Shown: positions 46,380-58,547, numbered from the stretch's first letter. The stretch is DNA of 64,000 nt from Cristatella mucedo (GCA_009760855.2 WPIO01000031.1:2793001-2857000); one strand, 5' to 3'. Numbers and translations: made by a program. The notes: generated by a model from the letters alone, not told the origin.

Positions 46380-48540
46380 CAGCGGGCGAATTTACGCCGC
46401 CGCCGCCGAAAGTCACAGTGCGCTGCCGAGACGTCGACGTCGGCTGGAGCACTCACTCCACTCCGGCACCTCTCACTCGCGCCTTCTTGTGCCGCTGCCT
46501 TGACCTTTAGTTATCGGACAATCCTGTTGGTGGCTGGCATTTAATCTCTCGCTCGTTGAAGAGGGAAGGAAGGGGTAGGCGCGACTATTGGGGCCTGGAG
46601 CACCATGATCGAAAGTACGCTACAGCAAGCGCCTGCAGAACCGCGAATCGTCTCCTCCGCGAGGACTTCGAGCGCTGCTCCTGATTGTAATTTAATTTCT
46701 CGCAGCATTTTTAAGATAACCAGCGCTGGACGGTGCGTTATTTGACATCTTAGCAGTGACAACGAAATCGCAAGTACAGCACCGTCACCACTAGTTTCCA
46801 GCCTGCCGACGGCTTGGAGGCTTCCGGGGGCCGGCCGTGTGGGCCAGTTTTAAAAATCTACAACCTGCAAGGATGCACTAACGAGGTTCTCTGTAATGTA
46901 ACTTTCGCTTCCGACAAGTGCCGTAGTCGCTCTAGGGAAATTCGTGTCGCTGTCCGCAAATAGACGATGCAACTCCGCCGCATATGACCGTGGCAGGCAC
47001 CCGGTGGACAGTGGATACGGGCAGACAGAAGTGGCCTGAAAATATATACATCTTCGTGATCGTGTCGCCATATATCGCTAACTAATTAAAAAAGACCGGA
47101 AATATTTTGGCCCAAACCTGAAGCGCGAGGCAAATCCTTCGAGCTCTATCCGCGAGACTGAAAAAGGAAGGCGCGCGCGCACATTGTCCACCGCATTGTT
47201 CACGCGCATTGTTCACCATTGCTCGCTCGACGCGAATCGCAATCTTTCGCCGCACGGCCGCCCGCGAACGTCCGCTCCAGCCCGAGTTTTGCAAAGCCCC
47301 AGCCCGAAGCCCTACGACCACCCAAAGGGCTAAGCGTGTCGAGCTGGCGGAGCTCGCAACAACAGCGCCACTTCTTCGTCTCGGTCGCCTCGCGAGCGGC
47401 TTGGCCGGCGCCCAGCGACGCATCCAGCTGAGACTCTTCGTGTTTTGCCGCCATATAACTCACGGCAGCCGGCGAGAGAGTGCGACAAATGCTTGCTTAG
47501 ACACAGTGACCCGAAGCCGCCGGTCCAGCACCTGCGCGCGAGTCCGAAATGCGCTTGGCGAGCGCGTGAAAAATTCGAAGCCGAATCGTCTTCGGAGACT
47601 GGAAATCGCGCCGAATCGGTAAGCGAGCGACAGCCCTACGCGACCCGTCGGTATTTCTGCGACGGGAAGGTCGACCGAGTCGGCCGCTCGTTGCCGGTCT
47701 CCGTTACTTGCCCGCCGATGCCCGTCGCGAGCGTTCGGGACGCGCAGCGCAGCGCTTACCGGAAACGCGTTCGCGAGCGAGAGCTGCCGGGGCGCGCTCG
47801 CAGCTTCGTCCGCGGCGCCGGAGAAAGTCGGGTGCGCGCCGGTCGGCGCGCCCCTGGACGCGCCCCACGCCGGCCGAGCACCACGTCCTCGTCGAGCGCC
47901 GCGCTCGAGCGGCTGCTGGGTCGCTCCGCGGCGCGGCTGCGAGGGCGGCGTCGGGCAGTCGCCCGGGCGATCGGCCGGGCGACTGCCCGACTGCCTGCCT
48001 GCCGCCGAGTCTGACTGCTTCGCGGCCGAGTCTCACCTCCGCTGCGCGCTCCTCCGCGCTCGCGCGCGCGCGCGAGAGAGAGCCCGCTTTAGGGTCGCTC
48101 GGTGGCGCGTCGGCTGTCTGTGCGGCGCGCTCTTGAAATGCGCCGCTTGCGCCGGTAAAGCGACTAGTGCGGAGCCGCGGTTTTGGAGCGAGGGCGGGCC
48201 ACGAAAAATGGAGCGAGGGCGCACCGAGCAAGATTGCGGCGAGCGCATCGGCAGAATAGCTATAAACCGAATAGATCGATCAAACCGTCCGTCGCTATTG
48301 GAAGTGGCGCGGCCTTCGCTCTGAGGGGGGGGGGAGGGTGAGGGGAATGGCACGGCGCTCTTTGGTCGGCAGCGAACGACCGTTCGTCAGCTGCCGACCG
48401 CTTTACAGGCTGAGGATCGAGAGAAGAGGAAGGGCTGGCCGCCACACCCCCCACCCCGCCCCCATCAACGGCATCTCGCTGCCGAATGGACTCCGCTCGC
48501 GAGTTTCATGGCGACATTGCGACGCCGCCCTTGCGAAGGT
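46380..48540. promoter_or_regulatory. GC/CpG-rich island
   Basis: Sharply GC- and CpG-rich compared with both flanks, with CG-rich words (GCCGCCGCCG, CGCGCGCGCG) and overlapping open frames on both strands. Such islands usually mark a promoter and first exon. No exon can be fixed, because the long frames come from base composition and are open in several frames at once. Confidence 0.4.
47950..47991. repeat. 17-bp perfect GC-rich hairpin
   Basis: GTCGGGCAGTCGCCCGG and CCGGGCGACTGCCCGAC separated by eight bases, inside the CpG-rich island. Confidence 0.9.
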
Positions 48541-48589
48541 ATGAGCCGGACCAACTAGTCCCCAATTCGACCTTGCGGCTTTGAATGCA

Positions 48590-49060
48590 CTGTAATATAT
48601 CTCCGTCTGCACCTCCACGGAGCCACAAGGATTACGAAAAAGGTCAAATAGCCGATTCAGTAGCTGAATTTTTTTAGAAGCAGAAGAGCCTTAATGGCTA
48701 TCGCCATCGCTCGTAGTTTTCAATAAAGAATCTTCCGCTGCAGGACTCGAACCCACCTTCTTGATCTTGAAGAGCTAGCATCTTACCTCCTTGGCTAAGA
48801 TCAAGGGGCTGTTACGCTGGAGAGTTTACTTAGCTCACTTTAAGCCTAAGCGGTTTTCGGTACGAACACGGTAGCCAAGAGAATTGATCTCACGCCGCGA
48901 AGAGAATGTGAGAAGCATTAGTAAGTCGGGAGGGCAGAGGTCAGAGAAGTAAGCAGCAGCGTTGAAGTAGCGGCACAGGAGTGCTGCAAACAGGACGGCT
49001 GCAAATGGTTTTCGACGGTCCGTAGCGGGAAAGAAGATGTCGCTGCGTAAATCAGCTGGT
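48590..49060 (-). mobile_element. LINE family 2 3' end, split by SINE B
   Basis: 48590-48645 carries the tail (ATCTCCGTCTGCACCTCCAC) and 48815-49060 carries TTACGCTGGAGAGTTTACTT, GCGGTTTTCGGTACGAACAC and the C-terminal frame. SINE B lies between. Confidence 0.7.
48655..48815 (-). mobile_element. SINE B inserted in LINE family 2
   Basis: Reverse complement gives the A-box region TTAGCCAAGGAGGTAAGATG, the B box GGTGGGTTCGAGTCCTGC and the body GATAGCCATTAAGGCTCTTC. Confidence 0.75.
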
Positions 49061-49549
49061 TGAGAGGGCGATAGAGAGACAGAGACAGATAGCGCACGCT
49101 CGCATGTACTCGGCCGTGGAAGCAAAGCGGTCTGAGTGTTCGCCTTGACGACCGAGCCGGATATACGCTCTTTAGGCGCGTAGAAAGGTAGTTTATGTGA
49201 CCCGTTCGTCGCCGACGACGACGCGTCTTTCTAATCCTGCGGCATTTAAGCCGACGGTATTTCTGCGCCGAGCACCCGGAGCGAGTGTCAATGTGACCGA
49301 TAGAAAATGACCGCACGTGACAGCATTCCAAGCCTGAAATCAATGCTTAGAAACCGCAGCACCACCAAGGTGGAAAAATGCGCACAACGCCTAAAACCGA
49401 GAGCCCTGCAAAGCAAGCGTGATCTGCTGCCTCTCACACCTCCGTTGCCCTACCCGGGGCATGTTGTTTATTTGCTCTCGCTTGCTGCATATTTCGTCCT
49501 GCCCGATCACCTAGTTCAATCGGCTGAAATAAGAAATTTATTTGGCGCC

Positions 49550-49760
49550 CTAGTATAGTCAAATCTCTTTTAAGGCACTTTACTTGTGCTTTTAAAGTAA
49601 GCTGGTCGATTGCTTTGTAATTGCACTAACAATGTCAGCAAGCATGAGCATGCAAATGGCAACTCACACGGACCCAACATGTGCTGTGAATGAAAGGAGA
49701 TTGTTTAGCTTATATTTACTAGTGAAGTCCGGAGATGTAATATCATTCGAAGGTCGCGGG
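49550..49760 (-). mobile_element. LINE family 1 3' part
   Basis: GTCAAATCTCTTTTAAGGCA, CTTTACTTGTGC, then ATGTCAGCAAGCATGAGCAT-like 3' UTR sequence and GATTGTTTAGCTTATATTTA (RT C-terminal end). Confidence 0.6.
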
Positions 49761-50369
49761 GTTCATCTCATTTGGCAATGCAACGGCTCGGTAAGTAGTG
49801 GCTCGCTCAGGCACTGAAGCCTAAGGCACGTTTGGTGACGTCGTATCAGTTTGATTCTGGCCGATGCTATCGACACTCGTGCTGCGGCCGCTGCATCATC
49901 ATCGCGAGGAAATTGAGTCACGAATGCAAATGTCAGGCATGCAAGCATAGCAGGCTTTCAGGAAAACAAGAGCAGAAAAAATGTCTATGATAGAAACTCA
50001 CGTGCACGAGGTTTCATCTTGTATCGCTTCTCATAATTCTACCGTAGCATCTCATTACAGATCGAGGACCCGCTGAAGGACACTCTGAAGCTAGCCTAGG
50101 CTAAATTTTCTCATTTTACTTGTCGCGATAAAACAGCTTTCAGCTCACTCTCGAATTGATGTTGCTCCTCGACCGTATTGAGGCCTACAACACACTTGCC
50201 ACGCCACTGCAACAAGAAACCAAACAAGCCCAAGGGTAATTAGTTGCCGACAACTGCCGATCGAGTCCACACACGATGACTTGATGAGAAGAAAACCATC
50301 TGGCTTGATGTCTTAATACTTCAGAGTCGATTCATTGACCGTAGTAGCTAGTAGCCATATCTGACGCTG
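49761..50369. other. No supported gene
   Basis: Short frames. A minus frame from 49948 starts with a leader-like stretch (MLACLTFAFVTQF) but has no further support. Confidence 0.35.
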
Positions 50370-50800
50370 CCCTTTTTGACACTGGTCAATGAGCCATCCG
50401 CTTGAGGCCCGTAGACCTGCCAGTCCAGTGGATTGTAGAAGTCGGGACGAGATTTCTCAAATGGATTGACCAACTTGGATTTGATATCAGGTCCACGCAG
50501 GCCAAAATTTCCAAAAATGCTATATAGCTACAAGTATGCATACTTGACTGTGGAGCTGCTCTTGTCGTCTAGCAACGAGTCAATTTGGACAACGACACCC
50601 ATATTTCATGCAGGATGCTACAGAAGATACGCTGGCACAACCGACTTTGAGTATTTAACCTTCCAGTTTTCGAATACCATTGGGTTTTCCCATAAGTACT
50701 ATGCTGATTGTATCAAATTCGACTAGAGAAAGTTTGCTGCTATCCAAGTGTAGATGTCAGCAATGCATGCAGCAAGAGAGACGGGCGATTTTTACTGACA
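50370..50800 (-). mobile_element. LINE family 1 copy, decayed
   Basis: TTGTAGAAGTCGGGACGAGA, GACTGTGGAGCTGCT and CGACTTTGAGTATTTAACCT follow the minus-strand order of 14000-14350. Confidence 0.6.
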
Positions 50801-51290
50801 TGCCAAAGAGGCCCGGCCTCCCCTCGCGGTCGTTGCAGGTGAAGAGGTTATTGGAAGGTTACCTAATACAGAAAAAGAATATAAATGGCCTCCCCCAACA
50901 ACAACACAATGGGATTTTCTAACGATGTGTGCAATCATACAGTAGGCTACCTGACGTACAGTGGCAGCGTTCTCAGTCAAACAACAGAGTGAGACGGGAG
51001 GCGAAAGGAAAGTCGTTCGATCCCTTGAGCAAGCGATACCATGCTAGCAATTTGATTTGGCTCCTTAAATCAATCGCTAGCCAACCTTCAAGCTCTGTGG
51101 AAATTAAAGCCCGCTAATTTTGCCTTATTCCCGAGTTCTCTTTCCGATTTTTTTGCGTCGAGATGTTTTATCGTCAAATTCGTCTCGTCCGTATCAAAGT
51201 ATTGGCTACCAGCCAGCCAGCTGCTGCTACTCTGATTGGAACATATTTGCTATTAGGCAATTAGGTGACCGCTGCTATTATATTCCAGGT
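50801..51290. other. No recognisable gene
   Basis: Intergenic sequence without a recognised feature. Confidence 0.4.
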
Positions 51291-51296
51291 TCAAAT

Positions 51297-51470
51297 AATG
51301 GGTCTTCGCCAAGGAGGTAGGGTGCTGGCTCTTCCAGATATGTGTCGTGGGTTTGAGTTCTGCAGTGAGCGATCTTTTATTGCCCAATGCAAGCAATAGC
51401 CGTAGCCGTTACGGCTCTTCTGCCGCTGCATACACGAGGCCGTTAAATAAGCCAAACTCTTTTTTATAAG
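51297..51470 (+). mobile_element. SINE B
   Basis: Head CGCCAAGGAGGTAGGGTGCT, B box GTGGGTTTGAGTTCTGC, body AGCCGTTACGGCTCTTCTGC, end GGCCGTTAAATAAGCC. Confidence 0.72.
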
Positions 51471-51571
51471 AAAACAATTAGAATCACCTACATTTTACTG
51501 AAGAAAGCAAAGCAGCGATTTCGAAGATGCATTCAAAAGGTAAAAGCACTTTCAATCGCAAGGAGTGATCA

Positions 51572-51575
51572 AAAC

Positions 51576-51608
<33 letters not shown>

Positions 51609-52071
51609 CAGAGACAGAGACAGAGACAGAGACAGAGACAGAGACAGAGACAGAGACAGAGACAGAGACAGAGACAGAGACAGAGACAGAGACAGAGACA
51701 GAGACAGAGACAGAGACAGAGACAGAGACAGAGACAGAGAGAGACAGAGACAGAGACAGAGACAGAGACAGAGACAGAGACAGAGACAGAGACAGAGACA
51801 GAGACAGAGACAGAGACAGAGACAGAGACAGAGACAGAGACAGAGACAGAGACAGAGACAGAGACAGAGACAGAGACAGAGACAGAGACAGAGACAGAGA
51901 CAGAGACAGAGACAGAGACAGAGACAGAGACAGAGACAGAGACAGAGACAGAGACAGAGACAGAGACAGAGACAGAGACAGAGACAGAGACAGAGACAGA
52001 GACAGAGACAGAGACAGAGGCAGAGGCAGAGGCAGAGACAGAGACAGAGACAGAGAGAGACAGAGAGAGAC
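51572..52071 (+). repeat. (CAGAGA)n hexanucleotide array, about 500 bp
   Basis: About 80 units of CAGAGA with one GAGA shift near 51740 and a short CAGAGG run at 52018-52034. All frames are open through it, giving Arg-Asp, Gln-Arg, Ser-Leu or Ser-Val repeats that are not genes. Confidence 0.98.
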
Positions 52072-52334
52072 TACTGCGTGGAAATCTCGGTAGGCAATTG
52101 CTGCCAATCAGTGTCACGCCAGTTCAGTAGCCTGGGCCTTCGGAGCGTAGCCTCGTCGGCCAGGTGGCCGAGTTTGCCAAAATGGCATGCTTCCTTCTGT
52201 GATCGGCTGGCTCGGACAAGGTCATTATTTTGCCCTTTCTTAGAAGGTTCCGCACATTAGCGAAGTGTTATCTCTGTGCCCGTTCCGCCACCGAAAAGTA
52301 AATGCACTGCAGACGGTTAATTCTTCAGCTAGCG

Positions 52335-52515
52335 TAAGCCAAGACCGCCATACAAATATATTCTACCAGTGATACTCTCCCTGGCATCAAAGGTTCTCGG
52401 GCGAGTCCTGCAGTTGGCGATCCTTTATTTCCACCAAGAAGTGGCGATGGCTCTTGAGGCTCCTATGCCGCCATACAAATGTGGCTTTTAAATCAGCTAA
52501 TATTTGTTTATTATC
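52335..52515 (+). mobile_element. SINE B, decayed head
   Basis: GGTTCTCGGGCGAGTCCTGC as a worn B box, then GGCGATCCTTTATT, GCGATGGCTCTTGAGGCTCC and GGCTTTTAAATCAGCTAA. Confidence 0.65.
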
Positions 52516-52589
52516 ACTATGGGTGTGACCGGAAGTTGCAGCAGTGTGACGTCACGTGCCTACTTCTGATTTACTTGCGGCCCTGCATG

Positions 52590-52760
52590 CCGACAGGATG
52601 CCGCTCCAATAGCGTGTGTCGCAAACGATCTTGAAGCAAAGGAATGGAATGGCTAATTTACTGTCGTGAGGACACGTTGAGGCCAAAACTGGATTCAGAA
52701 GTTTAGCTAGGTATGACGATATAAGCATGACGAATACAATTCTTACCAAAGCTCGTGTGG
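52590..52760 (-). mobile_element. LINE family 2 C-terminal fragment
   Basis: The minus strand encodes SKLAIPFLCFKIVCDTRYWS, the counterpart of NKLAVPFLRLKTVGDRSFSS at 42.5 kb. Confidence 0.6.
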
Positions 52761-53204
52761 CGTCTTCAAATACAAGTAGCAAGATCCGCTGATTCATCAG
52801 ATTCGTGTACATATGTAGAATAGAAGAGCGGCTGTTGCTACTAGCACGTGCTGCGGGATCGGAGAGCTGCCGACTGCCGCAGAATAAGAACTCGCGGCCT
52901 GTGCCGCAAAGCTCGAGCACCTCAACCTGCTCAGGCTGCCATACAAATGGGCGCACAATCGCTAACAGTGTCTAAGCATCGAAGACGCGCCGCCCGGCTC
53001 CCACGTCAATAGACTAGCCAAAAGCAAAATGGTTGTTCCTTATGAAAAATCTTTGCACTCTTCAGCTATCACCGACGGCGAGGCGCCTTTGCAGTCTTCT
53101 AAGACCATTTTTACAAACAATCATCTCGTTAGCTTCTCAAAAACGGCATCGCTCTACAAAGAAAAAAATGACGGCCATCCTAGTATCTGTTTGAATATAT
53201 ATCT

Positions 53205-53430
53205 TCGTCTGTAGCTTTAAAAAGTCGCAGAGGCTATGTGGGTATTATGAAGGAGAGGTTTGTATTGCGAAATCACAGCCTAAACGACTTTCGGTACGCA
53301 TTCGGTAGCCAACAGACTTCATCTCTCGAAGCAAAGAGAAAGTGAGAAGCATAGCTGAGCCATGAGAGCAGTTGAGGCAATGAGCAGCTCGGGACGGCTG
53401 GAAGGGATGTGCCGTAGTCAGCAGCAACCG
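53205..53430 (-). mobile_element. LINE family 2 3' end
   Basis: TCTTCGTCTGTAGCT, GGCTATGTGGGTATTATGAA, CTTTCGGTACGCATTCGGTA and CTTCATCTCTCGAAGC. Confidence 0.72.
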
Positions 53431-54654
53431 GCAAACTGACTCGGCGTGTGCATCGGAGATGCTCAGTCCCAGCCTTTTTACCCGTATATTAAAAAATATC
53501 GAGCACCTTTGAATATGCCAACTCCAAGGGTGCACCACACGAGAAGCCTCTGAAGTGAGTCTCAGCACGAATGAAGCCTCTGAAGTGGCTCCAACCCCGG
53601 CCTCTAGAAGCTCAGCAGTCACCGCGTAGTAGCCACAGGCTTTTACGAGGTACAAGCTCCTGCCCCGAAGTTTCGTGCCGCACGCGAGCACCTTCGCTCG
53701 CCACAGGCCTACTGCCTCTGGCTCTCTGCCTAAAGGCTAGACGAGTGCCCTGCGGTGGCCAAACGACTCGCCTTTCAAGAGCCAGGAGAAGAGATCGTTA
53801 GATTAAATAAATACGTCGCGATCGAACAGTAGTGCCTTTCCGAAGTCCGGCGGGCATTGCTGCAGTCAGCGTATCGAAAGCACTGGCGCCAGCGAGAGGC
53901 AGCCCAAGGCAGCGTGCACACGGCGATAACGTAAAGCCGGCGTCGCCTAGTCCCTGAACTACCATCGTCTCTGCCTGCCGACGTCGGATCGATCTTCCTT
54001 CAGATCCCTATGGGGATGCGGCGCGCGTAGCCTTCGGCGGCTCAGACCCGACTTCGAAGCATTGAACGGTAGGCCTGACTGAGAGGACAGAGGGTGGGGG
54101 CCCGCTAGGCAACGCACGAACGGTTAACGGTGACCGGACGTCCTCGGAGGCAAGCGCCAGGAGGTGACCGTCGAGACATCGGCCGAGCCCTGGAAGCGGG
54201 CAGCGCTCTGCCGGCCAGCGTTGGCGTCTGGCCAAGCGATCTGGCTACGAGCCTCTGGCTGCACTGGTCAGAGCTCATGCCAGCTGCTGGGCAACGGAAT
54301 TAAGGTGCCCGGTTGTCCCTTCCACGTCTCTCACTGGGCGACGGGCGTCTCAGCTCTCGGCGCTCTCGCGTCCGCGAGAGCGCCGAGCCTACTCGAGGCG
54401 AGCTACTACTGCCCGACTGCGGCGATTCACGCTCACGACATTTGATAGTTCGCTCCCACAAGGAGAGCCTCAGCTGCCACTCCGTTCAGATCATTAAAAA
54501 GGAAAGAATATCGGCTATGACGTAATTGCATTAGCATAGCGTAGTATCGTGAAGGCCTAAGATCAAGCAATACTAACAAGGCGTTTCGATCGTCAGACGA
54601 AAGGACGCCTAGTGTGTGCGCAATGTCCAGCGGGATGATGATCGCGACGAGACT
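53431..54654. other. GC-rich stretch without a supported gene
   Basis: Several overlapping frames on both strands at 53600-54450; composition explains them. No motif recognised. Confidence 0.4.
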
Positions 54655-55060
54655 GATCTCCGTCTGCAACTTCGCAGAGCCACACGGACTATGCGGGTGT
54701 TACGCAGGAGAGTTTTATGTAGCACACTCACAACCAAAGCGGCTTTCGGTACACATTCGGTAGCCAACAGACATCCCCTCACGCAACAAAGAGAAAGTGG
54801 GACGAATAGCAGAGTCACGAGAGCAGTTGAGGTAGTGAGTAACTTGGAAGTAGCAGTTCAGGACGGCTGGAAAGGATGTGCCATAGTCGGTAGCAGGAGA
54901 GTAGAGTCATTGCCTAAGAATCGTAGAAGTGAGTTCTTCAGTCTAGGGCCTGCAGAGCAAAAGCTTCTGTCGCTAGCAATCTTTAAGCGAATGAATGAAA
55001 CGGCTAATTCATCGTCCATACAGGACTTGAGGGCACGAGGAGGCTGAAACTGGTGTGGTG
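54655..55060 (-). mobile_element. LINE family 2 3' end with C-terminal frame
   Basis: TCTCCGTCTGCAACTTCGCA, TTACGCAGGAGAGTTTTATG, CACATTCGGTAGCCAACAGA, then the frame with DELAVSFIRLKIASDRSFCS and AGPRLKNSLLRFL. Confidence 0.75.
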
Positions 55061-55347
55061 CAGCAATTTTCAGCCTCAGGTATGGAGGAGCCAAGCCAAG
55101 GCGGCCGTTGCCGGTCAGCGTGAGAACTTCGTTCTGTATCCGTGCTGAAAACCTGTATCACAGGTTGAGGATCAAAAGCAGAAGTGGCGTGATGTCTTGA
55201 CGAGAATCCACCACTGCAACAAATTCCCTGCTTAATAGAAGTTGGCTTAGCAATGACATGGTAAGTCGCATCAGCTTGAACGTGACTCCAGCTTCCCAGT
55301 CTTTTCATTTGGAAGGTGAGTCTATTGTGATACGTTCTTTGGCTTAC

Positions 55348-55510
55348 CAGAACTAAAACTGCAAGCAATCTTTGACTCTGCGATGAAAGAACAACTCATG
55401 TTTGGACAAAATCCGCCTGGACACATGTCTGTCTTCTGTTTCACCGACTGTCTACAACCGATTTGTCGGCAAAATGACGAATGCCGCTGTGCACTTGAGT
55501 TTATTGACAA
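55348..55510 (-). CDS. Possible small cysteine-rich exon (weak)
   Basis: A minus frame with evenly spaced cysteines (FCRQIGC, CPGGFCPNMSC, KIAC) runs to a donor AGTTCTG|GTAAGCC at 55348/55347. It could be an exon of a small disulphide-rich domain. No start or acceptor was settled and no relative is recognised. Confidence 0.2.
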
Positions 55511-55589
55511 GCGTTCATAAAGATGATTTTCAGAGGAAAAAGTCTATTTAGACAGCCCTTCCTTGTTTTAATCAAAATAGGCTAGAAAA

Positions 55590-56830
55590 AGAATAATAAT
55601 AATAATAATAATATTGAAACCAAATTTAGATAGCTCCCTAATAAAACTAAACCTCTTTCAATACAGCTTAGTTACTTATTCTGGAAATGAAGCAAAGCAA
55701 CAGATTAGGAGTCGCATTACTGAGTGTCTGCACAAACAAGTTCGTACATGGCATTTCACATGTAAGGAACAACTGCTGCCAGGAGTAGGAGGATTTTTGC
55801 AGCTTTTTAAATGTCTTCATGTCAGATGATGTCGTGAGGTCCGTTCGAAGTCATTTCTAGGCTCTGGGAGCATGCGAACTGAAGGCGAAGTCCTCGAAGG
55901 CTATGAGCTTGATTATTTGCATAGATAAGAGACTTAAGAGTCCGAGCTCAGTCCAGGCTCGCTTTAATAGTTGATTTAACAGCCACTTTTTGTGCTGTGG
56001 TAGAAAAGCCCTAAAAGTTTTCACAACCACTTGCACTGGCAATACAGGATCTCCCATTGCAGAATTCCATCCCATGAACTCGGGACAGAGGTCGTGGAGA
56101 GAAACTGCCTTACTTAGTGTGAAATCACGGAGCTCCAGGTGGTACGACGAGAAGCCTGATTGTGAAGCACGTCGGCTAAGGAAGCCAGTGCAAGGAAATA
56201 AAGAGACCTTCAAGTAAGTGACTGATTTTAAAGTCGATATGCTGCTTGACAGGAATCCAGTTCAGGTTGGCGAGGAGTGGTGTAACTTGGAAGTTTCGGC
56301 GTTTTAGGCAGGCAAGCCAAGCAGCAGAGTTTTTCACCAGCTGTATGCATCTTATTGCACAGGCACGACGACCGGCGAGTATCGGATCTCAGATTTCTAG
56401 CTTCCACAAATGCATAAACCAGATTGGCTGTAGTATCCCTGTCTAAGCAGGTCCCAATGTTTGCAGTAGCACGTAGCTAAAATAGGCCTACTTAACTCTG
56501 GAGCTGGTGTGGTCATATAGTAAAAGATCACTTTCGAATAGGAGATCCAAATTAAGTCCAAGTGCTAGAGGAGATGTGCTGGCCGCTCCCGCTTGGAGCG
56601 ATTGAGGCTTTTCCAGTTTGCGAGTGACACTAGTTTGGCCGATAAGTAGTAAGTTTCTTTAATATCATTCCGTTTAATTATTCCCCAAGTTTGAATGTCT
56701 ACGATATATGCTGCTTAGGGTTCAAGAGAGTTCGACGCCCTCGAACGCATCGAATGATTCAAGCACAGATTGAGCTTTGTTTCATCTGCATAATAATGAA
56801 AGCCTGAATGTAATATATATTGGGTAGTCC
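55590..56830 (-). mobile_element. LINE family 1 copy, decayed, split by SINE B
   Basis: (ATT)n tail at 55590-55615, 3' UTR and C-terminal piece (TCATTTCTAGGCTCTGGGAG) to 55910, then after the SINE AAGTCGATATGCTGCTTGAC, GCACAGGCACGACGACCGG and, at 56790, CATCTGCATAATAATGAAAG, which is the YADD box region on the minus strand. Confidence 0.7.
55955..56115 (-). mobile_element. SINE B inserted in LINE family 1
   Basis: Reverse complement carries GGAATTCTGCAATGGGAGAT, CTGTATTGCCAGTGCAAG, GGGCTTTTCTACC and GTGGCTGTTAAATCAACTAT, matching the 8868 copy; the head is worn. Confidence 0.68.
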
Positions 56831-57074
56831 ATGAATCCGTGCTTGGTCCATTTCCTGTAACCATTTATACAACACATATATTTAAATATATGCATATATT
56901 TATATAACTTGCTGTATATGTACGCCATACTATACTATAGTATATCATACTATACAATCTATATAATACTATACTATACTATACTGCAGTTAGATGACTG
57001 CTGCCCAGAGACCACAATGCTCCAAAATATTCCACACCAAAATATCACATAAGCCATAGCATTGCTTAACTAAC

Positions 57075-57462
57075 CTTAAATCCTTTGGAGACCGTGCATT
57101 TAGTTCATATGCTCCCAAAGCCTGGAACTCCCTCCCGACCTCCGTCAGAACATCCCCTGACCTGACCACATTTAAAAGGAACTTAAAAACACACCTATTT
57201 AGGACAGCATGTAGTGGGTCCCTGTGATTCGTCCTTCATTTGCTTATGCGTGCTGACACTGTGCATGCTGCCACTAACCACATTCGCATGCTGACCCTGT
57301 GCATGTCACCCCTAACCATATTATTCATTTTGTTTGTTTTTCAAGCATGATTTTACTTACCATTCAATTGCATTTCCCTTTGCAGCAAATGCAAAGCGCC
57401 TAGAAAGAGATTAAGTTCTCTGAGGGCGCTTTATCAAGTACATTATTATTATTATTATTATC
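57075..57462 (+). mobile_element. LINE family 1, young short copy
   Basis: Starts at CCTTAAATCCTTTGGAGACC and runs through the ORF2 stop, 3' UTR, hairpin (57396-57433) and (ATT)n. Almost identical to the 20.4 and 59.8 kb copies. Confidence 0.88.
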
Positions 57463-57904
57463 GCGGTGCCATCGATGCCATGCCTGTGATAGCTAACAGG
57501 GTGGTTAAGAAGCATATAATGTTGAAGAGCATCGAATGCTGCTGAGAGAATCAGCACAATAGAAGTCACCATTCTTGAAACAGTCGTTATACACTCGCAA
57601 GAGTGCTAACTCAGTGAAGGTTTTAGCTCTGAACTCTGACGGGAAGTTACTTGCTAGGTTTTAAGTTTTGATTTAGGAGTTAGCTGGTCTTTAACTTATC
57701 GGACCAGTCTCTTTGGTAGCAATGGAAGTAGGGAGACGGTTGGAAGTTGGTGAAGTCTTCCTAGTCTAGACAGCTTCATGAGTGGTCTGACAGCATCTTT
57801 TTTGAAGGATTCAGGGAGAAGACCAAGAGGCTCAGGACGTATTCATTATGCCAGTTATACAGGGTGACCGTAAATATAGTCATCGTGGTTATTGGCTCTC
57901 TGGC
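57463..57904. other. No recognisable gene
   Basis: Intergenic; parts read like old LINE 3' sequence on the minus strand. Confidence 0.4.
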
Positions 57905-57995
57905 AGTGAGTTGCAAAGCCTCCTCGCCTGGATAGAGATTTAGTTATTTTAGGACGCTAAACAAGCGACATATTATTGTCATTAATGTTATTATC
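57905..57995 (+). mobile_element. SINE A/LINE-type hairpin tail
   Basis: AGCCTCCTCGCCTGGATAGA, GATTTAGTTATTTTAGGACG, then ACAAGCGACATATTATT. Confidence 0.5.
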
Positions 57996-58547
57996 TCAGA
58001 CTGCGAACTGTAGAAACGGGTTGGAGAGTGTGGCTTGTGTGTCTGCGTATGTGCATTATCCTAGATCACTGGGCTCGCCGGCATTCGGCCGGTGCACGCA
58101 GACCGGTAGAGCTCTCCACCAACCCAGCGTAGGAAAGCTAGCTAACGGATGTGGCCTAGGGACGGCCCGGTGCCGGCTGTGTCCTCCCGATAACCCACGA
58201 GGGTGAGCAGTGGCTGGCAGGGAGTGGAGGAAGTTTGAACGCTGGCCTACGGGAGAACAGCTGTGTTTAGGGAGCGCTGCATGCACCTAGACAAACACGC
58301 GTTCTTGTGAGCCTGCTTCGGTGTTCTGCCTGCTTCCGCGTACGTGCTCGTTGGGAGAGCATTATCAATGTGGAGAGAGTTATTTGCTTCCTTTTTTACT
58401 GAGCGATGAACTTCGAGACGAGGTCACTAGTGACATACTTGAATGCGGACAGAGAACAAAGAGGTTAAGCAAGGCACTGAGGAAGATGGGCGCAGTGGGG
58501 GTGCGACCTTAAAGATTTAACTTCTGATTACATATATCTTATAATAA
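57996..58547. other. No recognisable gene
   Basis: Overlapping short frames on both strands at 58000-58500; no motif recognised. Confidence 0.4.

Noticed and set aside
47082..48353. Arg/Ala-rich frames of 100-190 codons on both strands
   Set aside because: Open frames overlap in many phases, as GC-rich DNA produces by chance; no motif or splice support.
48720..48815. Possible true tRNA gene
   Set aside because: A and B boxes are present but it continues into the SINE B body and lacks a clean cloverleaf end.
51484..52260. Long Arg-Asp, Gln-Arg, Ser-Val and Ser-Leu frames
   Set aside because: All come from the (CAGAGA)n array, which has no stops in several frames.
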